From positions 1-64,000 of the forward strand of contig NZ_FULE01000027.1 of assembly GCF_900163965.1 (NCBI RefSeq): 64,000 nt of DNA, read 5' to 3'. The notes beneath the pieces were generated by a model. That model was not told the origin of the DNA and made no database searches. It saw only the letters and a list, made by a program, of their open reading frames with translations. Shown here in pieces: positions 18,848 to 29,821 of this stretch; position 1 is the first letter of the stretch, and every line of letters starts with the position of its first letter. Source of the stretch: Vibrio ruber DSM 16370. GTDB taxonomy: Bacteria; Pseudomonadota; Gammaproteobacteria; Enterobacterales; Vibrionaceae. The translations under genes were made by a program, and so were the position numbers.

Positions 18848-18853
18848 GTTGTA

Positions 18854-19852
18854 TTAGCTCCGCTGTGCAAGTTGACGGACTCGTTGGAATGCCTGTCCTG
18901 ATTGCATAATATCAATTGCTTGTTGGGTATTGGCTTTTAAATCTTCGCGGCCGAAGAGACGCAGTAATAGTGCAACATTCACTGCGACTGCCGCCATTTG
19001 TGCCTCTGTTCCTTTACCCGTCAACAGATTTTCAATCAGTTGACGGTTTTCTTCAGGTGTTCCGCCCTGAATCGCAGATAAAGGATACGTTTTTAATCCG
19101 AAGTCTTCTGGTGTTAAGAGATATTCAGTGATTGTTTGATCTCGTATTTCTGCCACCAGTGTCGGGCCGTGAATGGCGACTTCATCCAGCCCGGAACCAT
19201 GAACCACCGCTGCGCGTTTCATGCCCATTTTCAACATGGTCTGAGCAATCGGCTGAATGAGGTCTGGGTCATAAACGCCCATCAGCTCGATATTCGGCCG
19301 TGCCGGATTGATAAGCGGACCGAGAATATTGAAAATCGTTCGGGTTTTGAGGGTTTGACGCACAGGCATTGCGTGCCGGACGCCACCATGGTACTGCGGG
19401 GCAAACAGAAAAGCGACCCCCAGTTCGTCGAGTGCTTCCCGGGTTGCCAGAGGTGTCATCGCCAGATCGATACCGAATGCATCCAGCAGGTCAGACGATC
19501 CGGATTTGCTTGATACGCCCCGGTTACCATGCTTGGCAACTTTGACACCGCAGGCCGCAGCGACAAATGCAGCGGTCGTCGAAATATTAAAGGTATTTGC
19601 ACCGTCGCCACCGGTACCGACAATATCGGCAAAATCGTAGTCAGGGCGAGGGAATGGGGTAGCGTTATCCAACAACGCCTGTACGGCACCGGAGATTTCT
19701 TCGGGCGTTTCACCTTTGAGTTTCAGTGCCGTTAACATTGCGGCCATCAGAATCGGTGCCATTTCACCCCGAATAATCTGACTAAAAAGGATATGGGCTT
19801 CCTCTTGAGATAATGAAACCTGTGAGAACAGTTTATCAATGATTGGTTGCAT
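18854..19852 (-). CDS. trpD: Anthranilate phosphoribosyltransferase
   Basis: 332 residues from ATG 19852; the open frame extends 13 codons upstream, but [20 protein letters not shown] is the family N-terminus and AAGGA precedes it. It adds phosphoribose from PRPP to anthranilate. The PRPP-binding loop [17 protein letters not shown], the [17 protein letters not shown] segment and [17 protein letters not shown] are all present. Unlike E. coli, trpG is not fused to it: trpG is a separate gene 51 bp upstream. Confidence 0.97.
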   Translation of the reverse strand: MQPIIDKLFSQVSLSQEEAHILFSQIIRGEMAPILMAAMLTALKLKGETPEEISGAVQALLDNATPFPRPDYDFADIVGTGGDGANTFNISTTAAFVAAACGVKVAKHGNRGVSSKSGSSDLLDAFGIDLAMTPLATREALDELGVAFLFAPQYHGGVRHAMPVRQTLKTRTIFNILGPLINPARPNIELMGVYDPDLIQPIAQTMLKMGMKRAAVVHGSGLDEVAIHGPTLVAEIRDQTITEYLLTPEDFGLKTYPLSAIQGGTPEENRQLIENLLTGKGTEAQMAAVAVNVALLLRLFGREDLKANTQQAIDIMQSGQAFQRVRQLAQRS

Positions 19853-19903
19853 GTGGTCCTTTTCCTTCGCTTGATACTTTAGTTTGGTCAATCATATTTC
19901 GGT

Positions 19904-20488
19904 TTAGTTCTTTTGAAGTGCCCACTCAATGGTATTGGCCAGTAGTTTTGCGCCATAAGTTGTCATGATTGATTCCGGATGAAATTGAAAGCCGCACACT
20001 TTGTGTTGTTCATGAATCACAGACATGGTTAAGCCGTCCACTTCAGCGGTGATGGTTAATGTTTCGGGAATCTCTAAGGCAACCAAAGAGTGGTATCTTG
20101 CCACGGTCATCGGTGATGGTAAGCCCTGATAAACGGTATGAGCTTGATGTGCCATCAGTGAGACTTTGCCGTGGACGATTTCTCCCGCACCTGCAACCCG
20201 GCCGCCATAGGCTTCAACAATCGCCTGATGACCCAGACAGATACCGATCACCGGCACCTGACCTATTACCTGTTGTAACAGTTCCGGCATACAGCCCGCT
20301 TCAGAAGGAGCACCCGGGCCGGGTGAAAGAACAACGACAGGATCTTCAGTCTGATTGATTGTCGCCATGATTTGAGAGGCTTCGATATTATTCCGATAAA
20401 TAGTGACCTGATGGCCGAGTGAACGGAACTGATCAACCAGGTTGTAGGTAAATGAATCAAAATTGTCGATAAAAATGAGATTAGCCAT
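19904..20488 (-). CDS. trpG: Anthranilate synthase component II (glutamine amidotransferase)
   Basis: 194 residues from ATG 20488, which overlaps the end of trpE by 8 bp; the longer open frame into trpE is a shadow. It is a class I glutamine amidotransferase that supplies ammonia to TrpE. The nucleophile cysteine is in IGICLGHQAIVEAYGG, the catalytic His-Glu pair is in FQFHPESIMT, and the oxyanion loop is LSPGPGAPSEAG. The overlap suggests coupled translation and fixed stoichiometry with TrpE. It could also serve as PabA, as some TrpG proteins do. Confidence 0.97.
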   Translation of the reverse strand: MANLIFIDNFDSFTYNLVDQFRSLGHQVTIYRNNIEASQIMATINQTEDPVVVLSPGPGAPSEAGCMPELLQQVIGQVPVIGICLGHQAIVEAYGGRVAGAGEIVHGKVSLMAHQAHTVYQGLPSPMTVARYHSLVALEIPETLTITAEVDGLTMSVIHEQHKVCGFQFHPESIMTTYGAKLLANTIEWALQKN

Positions 20489-22079
20489 GACGTTTTTCTC
20501 CCTGTGGGCGGTCTGATGCCTGATGAGCCATCTGAATTGCAGCAATGACGGCCTGAGCCTTTCCTCTGGTTTCATCCGCTTCTGCCTGTGGGTCAGAATC
20601 GTAAACGACACCGGCACCAGCCTGAACGCTGGCAATACCATTTTCGATATAAGCTGAGCGAATCACGATACAAGTATCGAGATCACCTTCACCTGTCATA
20701 TAACCGACGGCACCGCCGTAGCTGCCCCGGCGCTCTTGTTCAACTGCACGAATTAATTGCATCGCTCTGATCTTGGGCGCTCCGGTCAACGTTCCCATAT
20801 TCATACACGCCTGATAGGCGTGCAGGGCATCCAGATCATGTCTCAGTTGACCCACGACCCGGGAAACTAAGTGCATCACATGACTGTAGCGGTCAGTTTT
20901 CAGCAGATCAGCAAGATAGCGGGTGCCGGGTTCAGCAATTCTGGCGACGTCATTGCGGGCTAAATCAACCAGCATCATGTGTTCGGCATTCTCTTTTTTG
21001 TCATTACGAAGATCTAATTCCAGCCGGCCATCAAGATCGAAATTGATTGAACCGTCAGGGTTTTTACCACGCGGGCGGGTTCCCGCAATTGGATAGATCT
21101 CAATTTGATTGTTATCACTGCCATATTTGAGGGCGCTTTCCGGAGAGGCGCCGAACAAGGTAAACTTTTCATCCTGAATGTAAAACATATAAGGACTTGG
21201 GTTGGTTTCTTTGAGTTTTTTATAAGCGGCTAACGGGGACGGGCATGGCAGAATAAAACGCCGGGAAGGGACAACCTGAAAAATATCCCCTTGAACAATA
21301 TACTGTTTCAGATTATCGACCACATCACAGTATTCAGTGTCACTCATCGAGGGGGAAACCGTCACATCATGGCCGACTGCTACCGGAGGAAGCGGCTGAA
21401 TGTCCTGACATTGATGAACAATCGATTTCAGTCGTTGTGATAGCCTCTCGGTTGTCTGTTCATCCGGATTAAACAGCGACCCCTGAACATGACAACTGCC
21501 GTTTTGATGGTCAATAATCATCAAGGATTCAGCCACATAAAATACATAGTCAGGGCATTGGTTGGTGGCCTCAGCATTACCCAGCGGCTCAAAATTGGCA
21601 ACGAGGTCGTAAGCAAACAGTCCGCCTAAAAATATGGCATGTTTGTCCAGTCCGGTCAGGTCGAAACTATGCTGAATCAGACGCAGGGCATCAAACGACG
21701 AAGACTGTTGCAAGCGGCTGTCTTCATCAAGCCCCGTCTGTGGTGCCTCGAAGTGGAGCGTCAGCGTTTGCCCGGTCAGAGTTCTGGCAACTCCGGGTTT
21801 AATATTCTGAATCAGGTGATGAATCAGATGTTCTCCGTTGTCTGTCAGTGCATGAAACGTCACTTCATGTCCAAAACAGATCACTCGCACCGCAGCATCA
21901 ATCAGAAGCAGACTTTTCAGATTTGCTTTCGAATCAATCTCTGCCGATTCGAGCAGCAGGCAATCGCTTCTGTCGCCACATAAGGTGTGAAATACAGCGG
22001 TTGGGTCTGCAGAATAGGGCAAGGTTTCTGACAGAAGGCGCAGTGTGCCGAGCTGCGTAATATCAATGGTGTTATTCAT
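20481..22079 (-). CDS. trpE: Anthranilate synthase component I
   Basis: 532 residues. It converts chorismate to anthranilate with TrpG-supplied ammonia. The tryptophan feedback site motif LLLESAEID is intact near residue 37-46. The C-terminal chorismate-binding domain has PSPYMFYIQDEKFTLFGASPES, IAGTRPRGKNPDG, MLVDLARND and GTLTGAPKIRAMQLI. The first structural gene of the operon; AAAGGAT sits just before the ATG. It is expressed from the promoter at 22289-22317 under a TrpR operator. Because the leader attenuator appears lost, feedback inhibition and TrpR may be its main controls. Confidence 0.98.
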   Translation of the reverse strand: MNNTIDITQLGTLRLLSETLPYSADPTAVFHTLCGDRSDCLLLESAEIDSKANLKSLLLIDAAVRVICFGHEVTFHALTDNGEHLIHHLIQNIKPGVARTLTGQTLTLHFEAPQTGLDEDSRLQQSSSFDALRLIQHSFDLTGLDKHAIFLGGLFAYDLVANFEPLGNAEATNQCPDYVFYVAESLMIIDHQNGSCHVQGSLFNPDEQTTERLSQRLKSIVHQCQDIQPLPPVAVGHDVTVSPSMSDTEYCDVVDNLKQYIVQGDIFQVVPSRRFILPCPSPLAAYKKLKETNPSPYMFYIQDEKFTLFGASPESALKYGSDNNQIEIYPIAGTRPRGKNPDGSINFDLDGRLELDLRNDKKENAEHMMLVDLARNDVARIAEPGTRYLADLLKTDRYSHVMHLVSRVVGQLRHDLDALHAYQACMNMGTLTGAPKIRAMQLIRAVEQERRGSYGGAVGYMTGEGDLDTCIVIRSAYIENGIASVQAGAGVVYDSDPQAEADETRGKAQAVIAAIQMAHQASDRPQGEKRHG

Positions 22080-22167
22080 TTACTGATCCTTTATTCTTAA
22101 TACCTTCGTCGCCAGCGACTTGCGTTGTCAGCGCGCAGACGCGATGCTGATAGAGATTCAATCCGTT

Positions 22168-22254
22168 CTACAACCGATCTGCCTGCCCGTCAGAAACCTG
22201 TCTAATCAAAATCAGGGTGAGAGATTTTGGATTAATGTTGAATTCTTGTAACAT
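22168..22254 (-). CDS. trpL: Remnant trp leader peptide without tryptophan codons
   Basis: A 28-codon open frame begins MLQEFN, the start I recall for Vibrio trp leader peptides, and lies where trpL should be, about 28 nt after the predicted transcription start. It then reads INPKSLTLILIRQVSDGQ and stops without any Trp codon. No TGGTGG run exists in any frame of the leader, and I see no GC-rich hairpin followed by a T run before trpE. The ribosome site is weak. I read it as a decayed attenuation leader; it may not be translated. The alternative, that MLQEFN is coincidental, is less likely given the position. Confidence 0.55.
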   Translation of the reverse strand: MLQEFNINPKSLTLILIRQVSDGQADRL

Positions 22255-22282
22255 GGGGGCTCTGAGTCCAGTTGTGTATTTT

Positions 22283-22317
22283 TGTACTAGTAAACTAGTG
22301 CGAAGGTTTGAAGTCAA
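22283..22317 (-). promoter_or_regulatory. trp operon promoter with TrpR operator
   Basis: On the minus strand, TTGACT (-35, 22317-22312), a 17-bp spacer and TTTACT (-10, 22294-22289). Overlapping the -10 is CGCACTAGTTTACTAGTACA (22302-22283), which closely matches the E. coli trp operator (CGAACTAGTTAACTAGTACG). The arrangement is the same as in E. coli trp, so tryptophan-bound TrpR should repress by blocking polymerase. Confidence 0.88.
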
Positions 22318-22343
22318 GCTTTTATTGGTGAAAAATCAAAAAA

Positions 22344-23189
22344 ATGATGAAAATAGATTTACATAGTCACACCATCGCTTCCGATGGAAAATTATCTCCG
22401 GAAGAACTTCTGCTTCGTGCTGTTTCGTTTGATATTGATGTGCTGGCGATTACTGATCATGATTGTGTGGATGGTTTAGATGCGGCGCACCGGTTTATCG
22501 ATGCACAACAGTTACCGATCCGTTTGATTGATGGCATTGAAATCTCGACGGTTTGGCAAAACAAAGATATTCATATCGTCGGGCTGAATGTCGATGTTAC
22601 TTCTGCGGCGTTGCATGATCTGATAACACAGCAAAAGCAGCGTCGCGATACGCGTGCGACGATAATTGCGGAACGCCTGGAGAAAGTGACCCGACCGGGC
22701 ATTCTCGCAGAAGTCAAAGCAATTGCCGGTGATGCGGCGATAACCCGGGCTCACTTTGCACAATGGCTGGTTGAAAATGGCTATGTGAAGACCATGCAGC
22801 AGGTATTTAAAAAATATTTAACCCGCAATCAGCCGGGCTATGTCCCGCCGGACTGGTGTTCGATGCAGGATGCGATTGAAGCAATTCACGCGGCCGGCGG
22901 ACAAGCAGTATTGGCGCATCCGGGACGATATCAACTGACAACCAAATGGCTGAAACGTTTGATTGAAGCATTTGCCGAGGCCGGTGGAGATGCGATGGAA
23001 GTGGCTCAACCACAACAAGCCCCTCAGGAAAGGCGCAATCTGACCAATTATGCGTTACAATACAAACTGCTAGCCTCTCAGGGTAGTGATTTCCATTATC
23101 CTTCTCCGTGGATGGAGTTAGGTCGGAATCTTTGGTTGCCTTCTGATATTGAACCTGTATGGAAAGATTGGGGCTTGTCCGTAGAGTAA
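22344..23189 (+). CDS. rnmAM: PHP-domain 5'-3' exoribonuclease RNase AM (YciV/TrpH)
   Basis: 281 residues. The PHP metal-binding motifs are [42 protein letters not shown] and [11 protein letters not shown], the order seen in YciV/RNase AM, which trims short 5' ends including rRNA 5' maturation and degrades oligoribonucleotides. It is divergent from trpE, and its start is only 42 bp from the TrpR operator. It is followed by yciO 31 bp downstream, so the two are probably co-transcribed. The two adjacent ATGs (22344, 22347) cannot be distinguished. Confidence 0.93.
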   Translation: MMKIDLHSHTIASDGKLSPEELLLRAVSFDIDVLAITDHDCVDGLDAAHRFIDAQQLPIRLIDGIEISTVWQNKDIHIVGLNVDVTSAALHDLITQQKQRRDTRATIIAERLEKVTRPGILAEVKAIAGDAAITRAHFAQWLVENGYVKTMQQVFKKYLTRNQPGYVPPDWCSMQDAIEAIHAAGGQAVLAHPGRYQLTTKWLKRLIEAFAEAGGDAMEVAQPQQAPQERRNLTNYALQYKLLASQGSDFHYPSPWMELGRNLWLPSDIEPVWKDWGLSVE

Positions 23190-23220
23190 GCATCGAGTTG
23201 CTCGATGGTGAGGAGTAATA

Positions 23221-23841
23221 ATGAGTCAGTATTTTTATGTTCATCCAGAAAATCCACAAGCCCGACTAATCAATCAGGCTGTGGCGATTATTCGTAATGG
23301 CGGGGTTGTTGTTTATCCGACTGACTCTGGTTATGCATTGGGATGCCAATTAGAGAATAAACGGGCACTGGAACGCATTTGCCAAATCCGTCGTTTGGAT
23401 GATAAACACAATTTTACGCTGTTGTGCCGGGATCTGTCTGAGCTTTCGCTGTATGCCAGAGTGGATAATACTGCGTTCCGATTGTTGCGAAACAATACCC
23501 CGGGGCCTTATACCTTTATCTTTAAAGGCACCAAAGAAGTCCCGCGGCGGTTAATGAATCCGAAACGGAAAACCATTGGTATCCGGGTGCCGGACAACCG
23601 GATTGCGCTGGATTTGCTCGAAGCGCTCGGCGAGCCACTGATGTCAACCTCGTTGATTCTGCCGGGCAAAGACACCACGGAATCCGATCCGGATGAAATT
23701 CGTGATTCGCTGGAACATGTTGTTGATGTGATTCTCAATGGGGGATACCTCGGAGAGCAGCCGACAACCGTGATTGACTTCAGTGAAGATGAAATGGTGG
23801 TTCAACGGCTGGGAGCGGGTGATCCGGCACCGTTTAAATGA
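23221..23841 (+). CDS. yciO: YciO, Sua5/YrdC family protein
   Basis: 206 residues. A single YrdC-like domain: MSQYFYVHPENPQARLINQA, GGVVVYPTDSGYALGC, KHNFTLLCRDL, RLMNPKRKTIGIRVPDN. YrdC-family proteins bind ATP, threonine and bicarbonate to make threonylcarbamoyl-AMP for tRNA t6A; YciO is the paralogue whose physiological role is less clear. The preceding sequence GAGGAGTAATA gives a good ribosome site. It is in a likely operon with rnmAM and ends at the hairpin at 23930. Confidence 0.94.
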   Translation: MSQYFYVHPENPQARLINQAVAIIRNGGVVVYPTDSGYALGCQLENKRALERICQIRRLDDKHNFTLLCRDLSELSLYARVDNTAFRLLRNNTPGPYTFIFKGTKEVPRRLMNPKRKTIGIRVPDNRIALDLLEALGEPLMSTSLILPGKDTTESDPDEIRDSLEHVVDVILNGGYLGEQPTTVIDFSEDEMVVQRLGAGDPAPFK

Positions 23842-23929
23842 CGATGTTGCAACGACAGTTTTGCTGAAATCGTATGGCCAAAACGTATTATCAAAATAGA
23901 TGCTTTTTTCACTTTGATTTGAGATAATG

Positions 23930-23959
23930 TGCGACCGCGATTTTGTGGTCGCATTTTTT
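23930..23959 (+). terminator. Rho-independent terminator after yciO
   Basis: Seven-bp stem TGCGACC / GGTCGCA with a 10-nt loop, followed by TTTTTTA. It is 88 bp after yciO and 38 bp before rluB, separating the two units. Confidence 0.75.
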
Positions 23960-23996
23960 ATTCGACGTCTGAGAAGACGACAAGCAAGGTAAGTTA

Positions 23997-24914
23997 ATGA
24001 GCGAGAAGTTACAAAAGGTTTTAGCACGCGCAGGTCATGGCTCACGTCGTGAGTTAGAAACGTTGATTCGGGCCGGGCGTGTCAGTGTTAATGGCAAGGT
24101 AGCTGTTTTGGGTGAGCGCTTAGAAGATGAAAGTGCCGTGATTCGGATTGACGGACACGTCGTCTCAATGAAAGCCGATGAAGAATTGGTATGTCGGGTG
24201 CTCGCTTACTATAAACCTGAAGGGGAATTATGCACACGGCATGATCCCGAAGGGCGCAGAACTGTTTTTGACCGACTGCCGAAAATCCGGGGTTCACGCT
24301 GGATTTCAGTTGGTCGTCTGGATGCGAATACGTCCGGACTGTTGTTATTTACAACCGATGGCGAACTTGCCAACCGATTGATGCATCCAAGCCGTCAGGT
24401 TGAACGTGAGTATTTAGTGCGTGTATTTGGCGAAATTAACGAGCAGAAAATCAAGAACCTTGTTCGTGGGGTTGAGCTGGAAGACGGGGTTGCACGTTTT
24501 GAAGACGTCGTATACGCCGGTGGGGAAGGAATGAATCACACATTTTATGTGGTGATCAACGAAGGACGTAACCGCGAAGTCCGTCGCTTGTGGGAGTCGC
24601 AAGACACGACCGTGAGCCGGTTGAAGCGTGTCCGTTACGGCGATATCTTTCTCGATAAAGCGTTACCTCGCGGTGGCTGGGTTGAACTCAGTTTATCGGA
24701 AGTGAATTATTTGCGTAAACTGGTTGAACTGCGACCAGAACAACGCACTATGATCGATGTGTCTAAAGACAATACTTCCCGCAAGCGCGAACGGGCAAGA
24801 AGTCAGAAAATTCGCCGGGCAGTCAAACGTCACGAAGAGCGAATTTCCGCACCGAAAGGAAGAAACCAGCGAGGCCAGAAAGCAGCGCCTCAGGCGAAAG
24901 GGCGTCAACGCTAG
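23997..24914 (+). CDS. rluB: 23S rRNA pseudouridine(2605) synthase RluB
   Basis: 305 residues. An N-terminal S4 RNA-binding domain ([20 protein letters not shown] to about 60) precedes the RsuA-type catalytic domain, whose aspartate lies in [16 protein letters not shown]. It has the conserved RKPxG-like segment [20 protein letters not shown] and ends in a long basic tail (about 255-305, rich in R and K), as in RluB. It modifies U2605 in helix 93 of 23S rRNA. It is transcribed alone and followed by a strong terminator. Confidence 0.95.
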   Translation: MSEKLQKVLARAGHGSRRELETLIRAGRVSVNGKVAVLGERLEDESAVIRIDGHVVSMKADEELVCRVLAYYKPEGELCTRHDPEGRRTVFDRLPKIRGSRWISVGRLDANTSGLLLFTTDGELANRLMHPSRQVEREYLVRVFGEINEQKIKNLVRGVELEDGVARFEDVVYAGGEGMNHTFYVVINEGRNREVRRLWESQDTTVSRLKRVRYGDIFLDKALPRGGWVELSLSEVNYLRKLVELRPEQRTMIDVSKDNTSRKRERARSQKIRRAVKRHEERISAPKGRNQRGQKAAPQAKGRQR

Positions 24915-24949
24915 ACCGCAGTGGTTGAATGAACATCGTGAGATTCAAT

Positions 24950-24979
24950 AAAAAAGGTGCTTTGAAAGCACCTTTTTTT
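24950..24979. terminator. Bidirectional terminator between rluB and cydC
   Basis: Stem AAGGTGCTT / AAGCACCTT with A-run on one side and T-run on the other (AAAAAAGGTGC...GCACCTTTTTTT). It serves rluB on the + strand and possibly cydC on the minus strand. Confidence 0.85.
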
Positions 24980-25010
24980 ATCCCGTGTTTTGTCCGGTAA
25001 GCCGACACCA

Positions 25011-26735
25011 TTACAGTGTCTGGTTGAGCGTATAATACCGCCCTTGCTGTGCCATGAGCGCTTCATGACGGCCATATTCAACAATCTGACCCTGTTCAAT
25101 CAAGCAGATCGCGTCCATCCGTTCCAGCTCTATTAAGCGGTGCGTAATGAAAATAACGGTTTTGTGTGCATAATGAGTGCGCAACAAATCCATAATTTGT
25201 TGTTCGGTCTGCTTATCCAGTCCTTCTGTCGGTTCATCCAACAAGAGAATATCGCCCTGATGGAGCAGAGCCCGGGCAATCCCCAGGCGACGTTTTTCAC
25301 CACCGGAGAGATGACGACCACCATCGCCTAACCAGATATCCAGTCCCGGTTCGTCAAGGAGTTTATCCAGCCCGACTTGACTGAGAACTTGGGTGTAAGT
25401 CATATCATCAGCATCCGGTGCCGCGATTTGTAAGTTCTCACGTAGTGTACCGTTTAAGATATCAACCCGTTGACTGACAATACTCATACAGGCGCGAAGA
25501 TCGTGTTCATTCCAGTTTTTCAGATCCGTTCCGGCAATTGAAACTTTACCCTGACTCGGATCCCAGTAGCGGGAAATTAACTGGAGCAGGGTCGATTTGC
25601 CGGAACCTGTCTGACCGACAATTGCGACTTTATGTCCGGCGGGAATATGGAGATCAATCTCTGTCAGTACACGTTGCTGATGTTCCGGATAATGAAAATG
25701 AACTTGCTCAAAGCGGATGTCGAATGCGCCATTATGTTGTGTCGGCTCGGTCTGAAATGTGACTTCAGGCGCTGATGATAACACCTCATTCAAGCGTCTC
25801 GCTGACGTGAGCGTCTGACCTAAATGCTGAAATGCACCGGCAATCGGCATTAACAGTTCAAAACTGGCCATGGTGGCAAATACCACCATGGCGATCATCG
25901 GATCCGGCTCGGCCTGACCGACACCATTGCCGACAAACCATAGCATGAATACCAGTGTCCAGCCGCTGGCCAGCATGAGCAGTGCCTGAGCAAATCCGCT
26001 ATAACGGGTGTTGATGTACTGCCGTGAGATCAAATCTTGCTGATCGTGCAGCATCGCTTGGCGATACGTTGGTTCTGCACCAAAAATCGTCAGCTCGCTA
26101 TAGCCTTGAATCCAGTCGAGCAGGGTCACCCGAAAATTCGCTTTGCTTTGGGTAAGCGCTGCACCGTTACGTTTGCCGAGTTTGTAAAATAGCACCGGCC
26201 AAGACAGCAGCAAGACCAGTAAAATTGCACCGAGAGTCAGGCCGACCGCCGGGTCAAACCAGTACAGAAATGCAGAAAGCACCAATACGCCCAATACACC
26301 GATCATCACGGGGCTGATCAGACGCAGATAGACATGATCCATCGCATCAACATCAGCGACCAGACGATTGAGCAGATCGGCATCGCGGAGATTGGCGATT
26401 CGCCCGGGAATAAGTGGCGACAGTTGCTTAAAAAAGAAAATCCGTAGATCTGCCAACACTTTAAAGGTTGCATTGTGACTGACCACTCGTTCGCCCCATC
26501 GCCCCGCGGTGCGTCCGATTGCGAAACCGCGGACAAAAGCACTGGGTAACATGTAGTTGAACGATTGTCGGGCGACACCTAAACCGGCCACTGCTGCTGC
26601 TGACAAAAACCAGCCGGATAGTGTCAGTAAGCCAATAGATGCGCATAGGGTCAAGAAAGCCAGTATCATCCCGAGTGTCAGGCCAAACCAATGTTTTCTA
26701 TACAGTTTGAGAAATGGGATCAAATCACGCATCAA
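25011..26735 (-). CDS. cydC: Heterodimeric ABC exporter subunit CydC (glutathione/cysteine)
   Basis: 574 residues: six membrane spans (about 1-320) and an ATPase domain with Walker A GQTGSGKST, signature LSGGEKRRLGIARALL, Walker B ILLLDEPTEGLD and the switch histidine in VIFITHRL. With CydD it exports glutathione and cysteine to the periplasm, needed for assembly of cytochrome bd oxidase. Its start overlaps the cydD end by 11 bp. The gene order trxB-cydD-cydC is the same as in E. coli. Confidence 0.96.
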   Translation of the reverse strand: MMRDLIPFLKLYRKHWFGLTLGMILAFLTLCASIGLLTLSGWFLSAAAVAGLGVARQSFNYMLPSAFVRGFAIGRTAGRWGERVVSHNATFKVLADLRIFFFKQLSPLIPGRIANLRDADLLNRLVADVDAMDHVYLRLISPVMIGVLGVLVLSAFLYWFDPAVGLTLGAILLVLLLSWPVLFYKLGKRNGAALTQSKANFRVTLLDWIQGYSELTIFGAEPTYRQAMLHDQQDLISRQYINTRYSGFAQALLMLASGWTLVFMLWFVGNGVGQAEPDPMIAMVVFATMASFELLMPIAGAFQHLGQTLTSARRLNEVLSSAPEVTFQTEPTQHNGAFDIRFEQVHFHYPEHQQRVLTEIDLHIPAGHKVAIVGQTGSGKSTLLQLISRYWDPSQGKVSIAGTDLKNWNEHDLRACMSIVSQRVDILNGTLRENLQIAAPDADDMTYTQVLSQVGLDKLLDEPGLDIWLGDGGRHLSGGEKRRLGIARALLHQGDILLLDEPTEGLDKQTEQQIMDLLRTHYAHKTVIFITHRLIELERMDAICLIEQGQIVEYGRHEALMAQQGRYYTLNQTL

Positions 26736-28515
26736 GATTCCCCTTCTGATGTTCAGGTTGCGGTGTATGATTGGCGGCTAACATCGATTTAAATAACCCC
26801 TCTTCATGACTGAGTGTCTGATAATGGCCTGACTGGACGATTCTCCCGTCTTGCATCACAAGAATGTTATCTACGCTCTGGAGTTGGGCAAGTTGATGCG
26901 TGACCAGTAAAGTCGTGTGCTGATGAATCTGTTTGGCCAGCCCCTGCATGACTAACTGTTCACTTCTGGCATCAAGGCTGGCAGTCGGTTCATCCAGCAA
27001 CCAGAACGAACCGTTTTGCAGCATGGCCCGGGCGAGGGCAAGTCGCTGAGCCTGACCGACAGACAGCCCGCCGGAACGGTCACTGATCAGGTAATCCAGC
27101 CCGTGGTTTTCGACAAAGTCAGCCGCAAAAGAATCTTTGAGGGCATTTTCAAGTTGTTCATCAGTAATCTGGCGTTTACTTAAGGTGACGTTGTCACGAA
27201 TTGTCCCGTGAACCAGTAACGGATTTTGCCCGACCCAGCTAATCAGTTGCCGCCAGTCTTCATGGGAGAGATCGTGCAAGTCAACGCCATTGATCAGCAA
27301 TTTTCCCCGATAAGGCATAAAGCCTAAAATCGCCTGTACCAGCGAGGTTTTTCCCGCACCGCTCGGACCGACTAAAGCGGTCGTTTCGTGAGAATTGAGG
27401 CGGAATGAAACCGGGCCGACCAATCTTTTTCCTTCGGGGCTGATGACTTCCAGGCCATCTGCTTCGATGGTGATCTCTTCAGGTGTCGGAACCGGTTGTG
27501 TGCCGGATTTAACCTCATTGACATCGATTTGGAGAAACTCAACGATACTTTCGGCTGCGCCAACGGCTTGCTGTTTTGCATGGTAGAAGGTTCCCAAATC
27601 CCGCAATGGCTGATAAAACTCAGGTGCGAGGATCAGCACAAATAGTCCGGTGAATAAGGTAATTTCTGCCCCGTAATAACCGAAATTCAGTTCCCCGATA
27701 AAACTGAAACCGAAATAGACCGCAGTCAGGGCAATAGAAACAGAAGTGAAAAATTCCAATACCGCAGAGGAAAGGAAAGCAATTCTCAGAACATCCATGG
27801 TTCTCATCCGAAACACTTCGGATGCTGCACGTAGATGTTCGGCTTCGGCTTGGGTCCGGTCAAACATACGAATCGTGGTCATCGCCTGAAGGCGATCATA
27901 AAAATGGCCGGAGAGGCGTTGCAGTGCTTTGAAGTTTTTTTGTGCCGCTTCCGCAGCTTTAATTCCGACCAGCGCCATAAACAGAGGGACTAATGGTGCA
28001 GTCAGCAGAAAAATCAATCCGGCAGCCCAATTGACAGGGAACACCGCGACGAGGATGACAAACGGAATCATCACGGACAGTGACATCTGGGGGAGGTACC
28101 GGGCAAAAAAGTCGTGCATGTTTTCGACTTGTTCAAGGACGAGTGTCGCCCAGCTACCTGCCGGTTTTCCTTTGATATAGGCCGGCCCCATCTCTCTGAG
28201 TTTATCCAGAATCAGTTGCCTGATATAGATTCTGATCTGCTCTCCGCATTTGAATCCGGCGATCTCTCGTCCCCAACTCAGTCCTGCTCTCACAGCAATG
28301 AGCGCTGCAAGTCCCAGAAAATGAGGGATTAAATCCGTTTTCGGCGTCTGTTCAATAATCAGTTGGTGTAAGATCGAGGCCAGCAAAGCCGCTTGGAACA
28401 GTAAGAAAATACTGGAGAGGACACCGAGCCCGACAGCAAGCATCAGCCAGCGCTTTGCCAGTTTGCTTTGTTGGCGGAGCCAGTGGTTTAAGCTACGTTG
28501 TTTATTCTTATCCAT
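26725..28515 (-). CDS. cydD: Heterodimeric ABC exporter subunit CydD (glutathione/cysteine)
   Basis: 596 residues: six membrane spans and an ATPase domain with Walker A GPSGAGKTS, signature LSVGQAQRLALARAML, and Walker B FWLLDEPTASLD. The signature has V in place of the usual second G (LSVGQ), common in CydD. It begins with a basic N-terminus (MDKNKQRSLNHWLRQQSKLAKRW). It forms a heterodimer with CydC in the inner membrane and follows trxB, from which it is separated by a terminator-like hairpin, so it may also have its own promoter. Confidence 0.96.
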   Translation of the reverse strand: MDKNKQRSLNHWLRQQSKLAKRWLMLAVGLGVLSSIFLLFQAALLASILHQLIIEQTPKTDLIPHFLGLAALIAVRAGLSWGREIAGFKCGEQIRIYIRQLILDKLREMGPAYIKGKPAGSWATLVLEQVENMHDFFARYLPQMSLSVMIPFVILVAVFPVNWAAGLIFLLTAPLVPLFMALVGIKAAEAAQKNFKALQRLSGHFYDRLQAMTTIRMFDRTQAEAEHLRAASEVFRMRTMDVLRIAFLSSAVLEFFTSVSIALTAVYFGFSFIGELNFGYYGAEITLFTGLFVLILAPEFYQPLRDLGTFYHAKQQAVGAAESIVEFLQIDVNEVKSGTQPVPTPEEITIEADGLEVISPEGKRLVGPVSFRLNSHETTALVGPSGAGKTSLVQAILGFMPYRGKLLINGVDLHDLSHEDWRQLISWVGQNPLLVHGTIRDNVTLSKRQITDEQLENALKDSFAADFVENHGLDYLISDRSGGLSVGQAQRLALARAMLQNGSFWLLDEPTASLDARSEQLVMQGLAKQIHQHTTLLVTHQLAQLQSVDNILVMQDGRIVQSGHYQTLSHEEGLFKSMLAANHTPQPEHQKGNLDA

Positions 28516-28604
28516 TGTAAAGGCTTTTATAGGAATGAGTTGATTAAGGTGCGTTTACCAGTCGGTATCACGGTACACCCGCAAGCAACTAGTATACAAA
28601 ATAA

Positions 28605-28629
28605 AACCCAGTGGGGACACCACCGGGTT
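28605..28629 (-). terminator. Hairpin between trxB and cydD
   Basis: Stem AACCCGGTG / CCACTGGGTT (read on the minus strand, one mismatch) followed by TTATTTTG. It lies 40 bp beyond the trxB stop and should at least attenuate read-through from trxB into cydDC. Confidence 0.65.
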
Positions 28630-28668
28630 GAGGGGATTTCACTTCAAAAATGGTGAAAAATAATGCAC

Positions 28669-29821
<1,153 letters not shown>

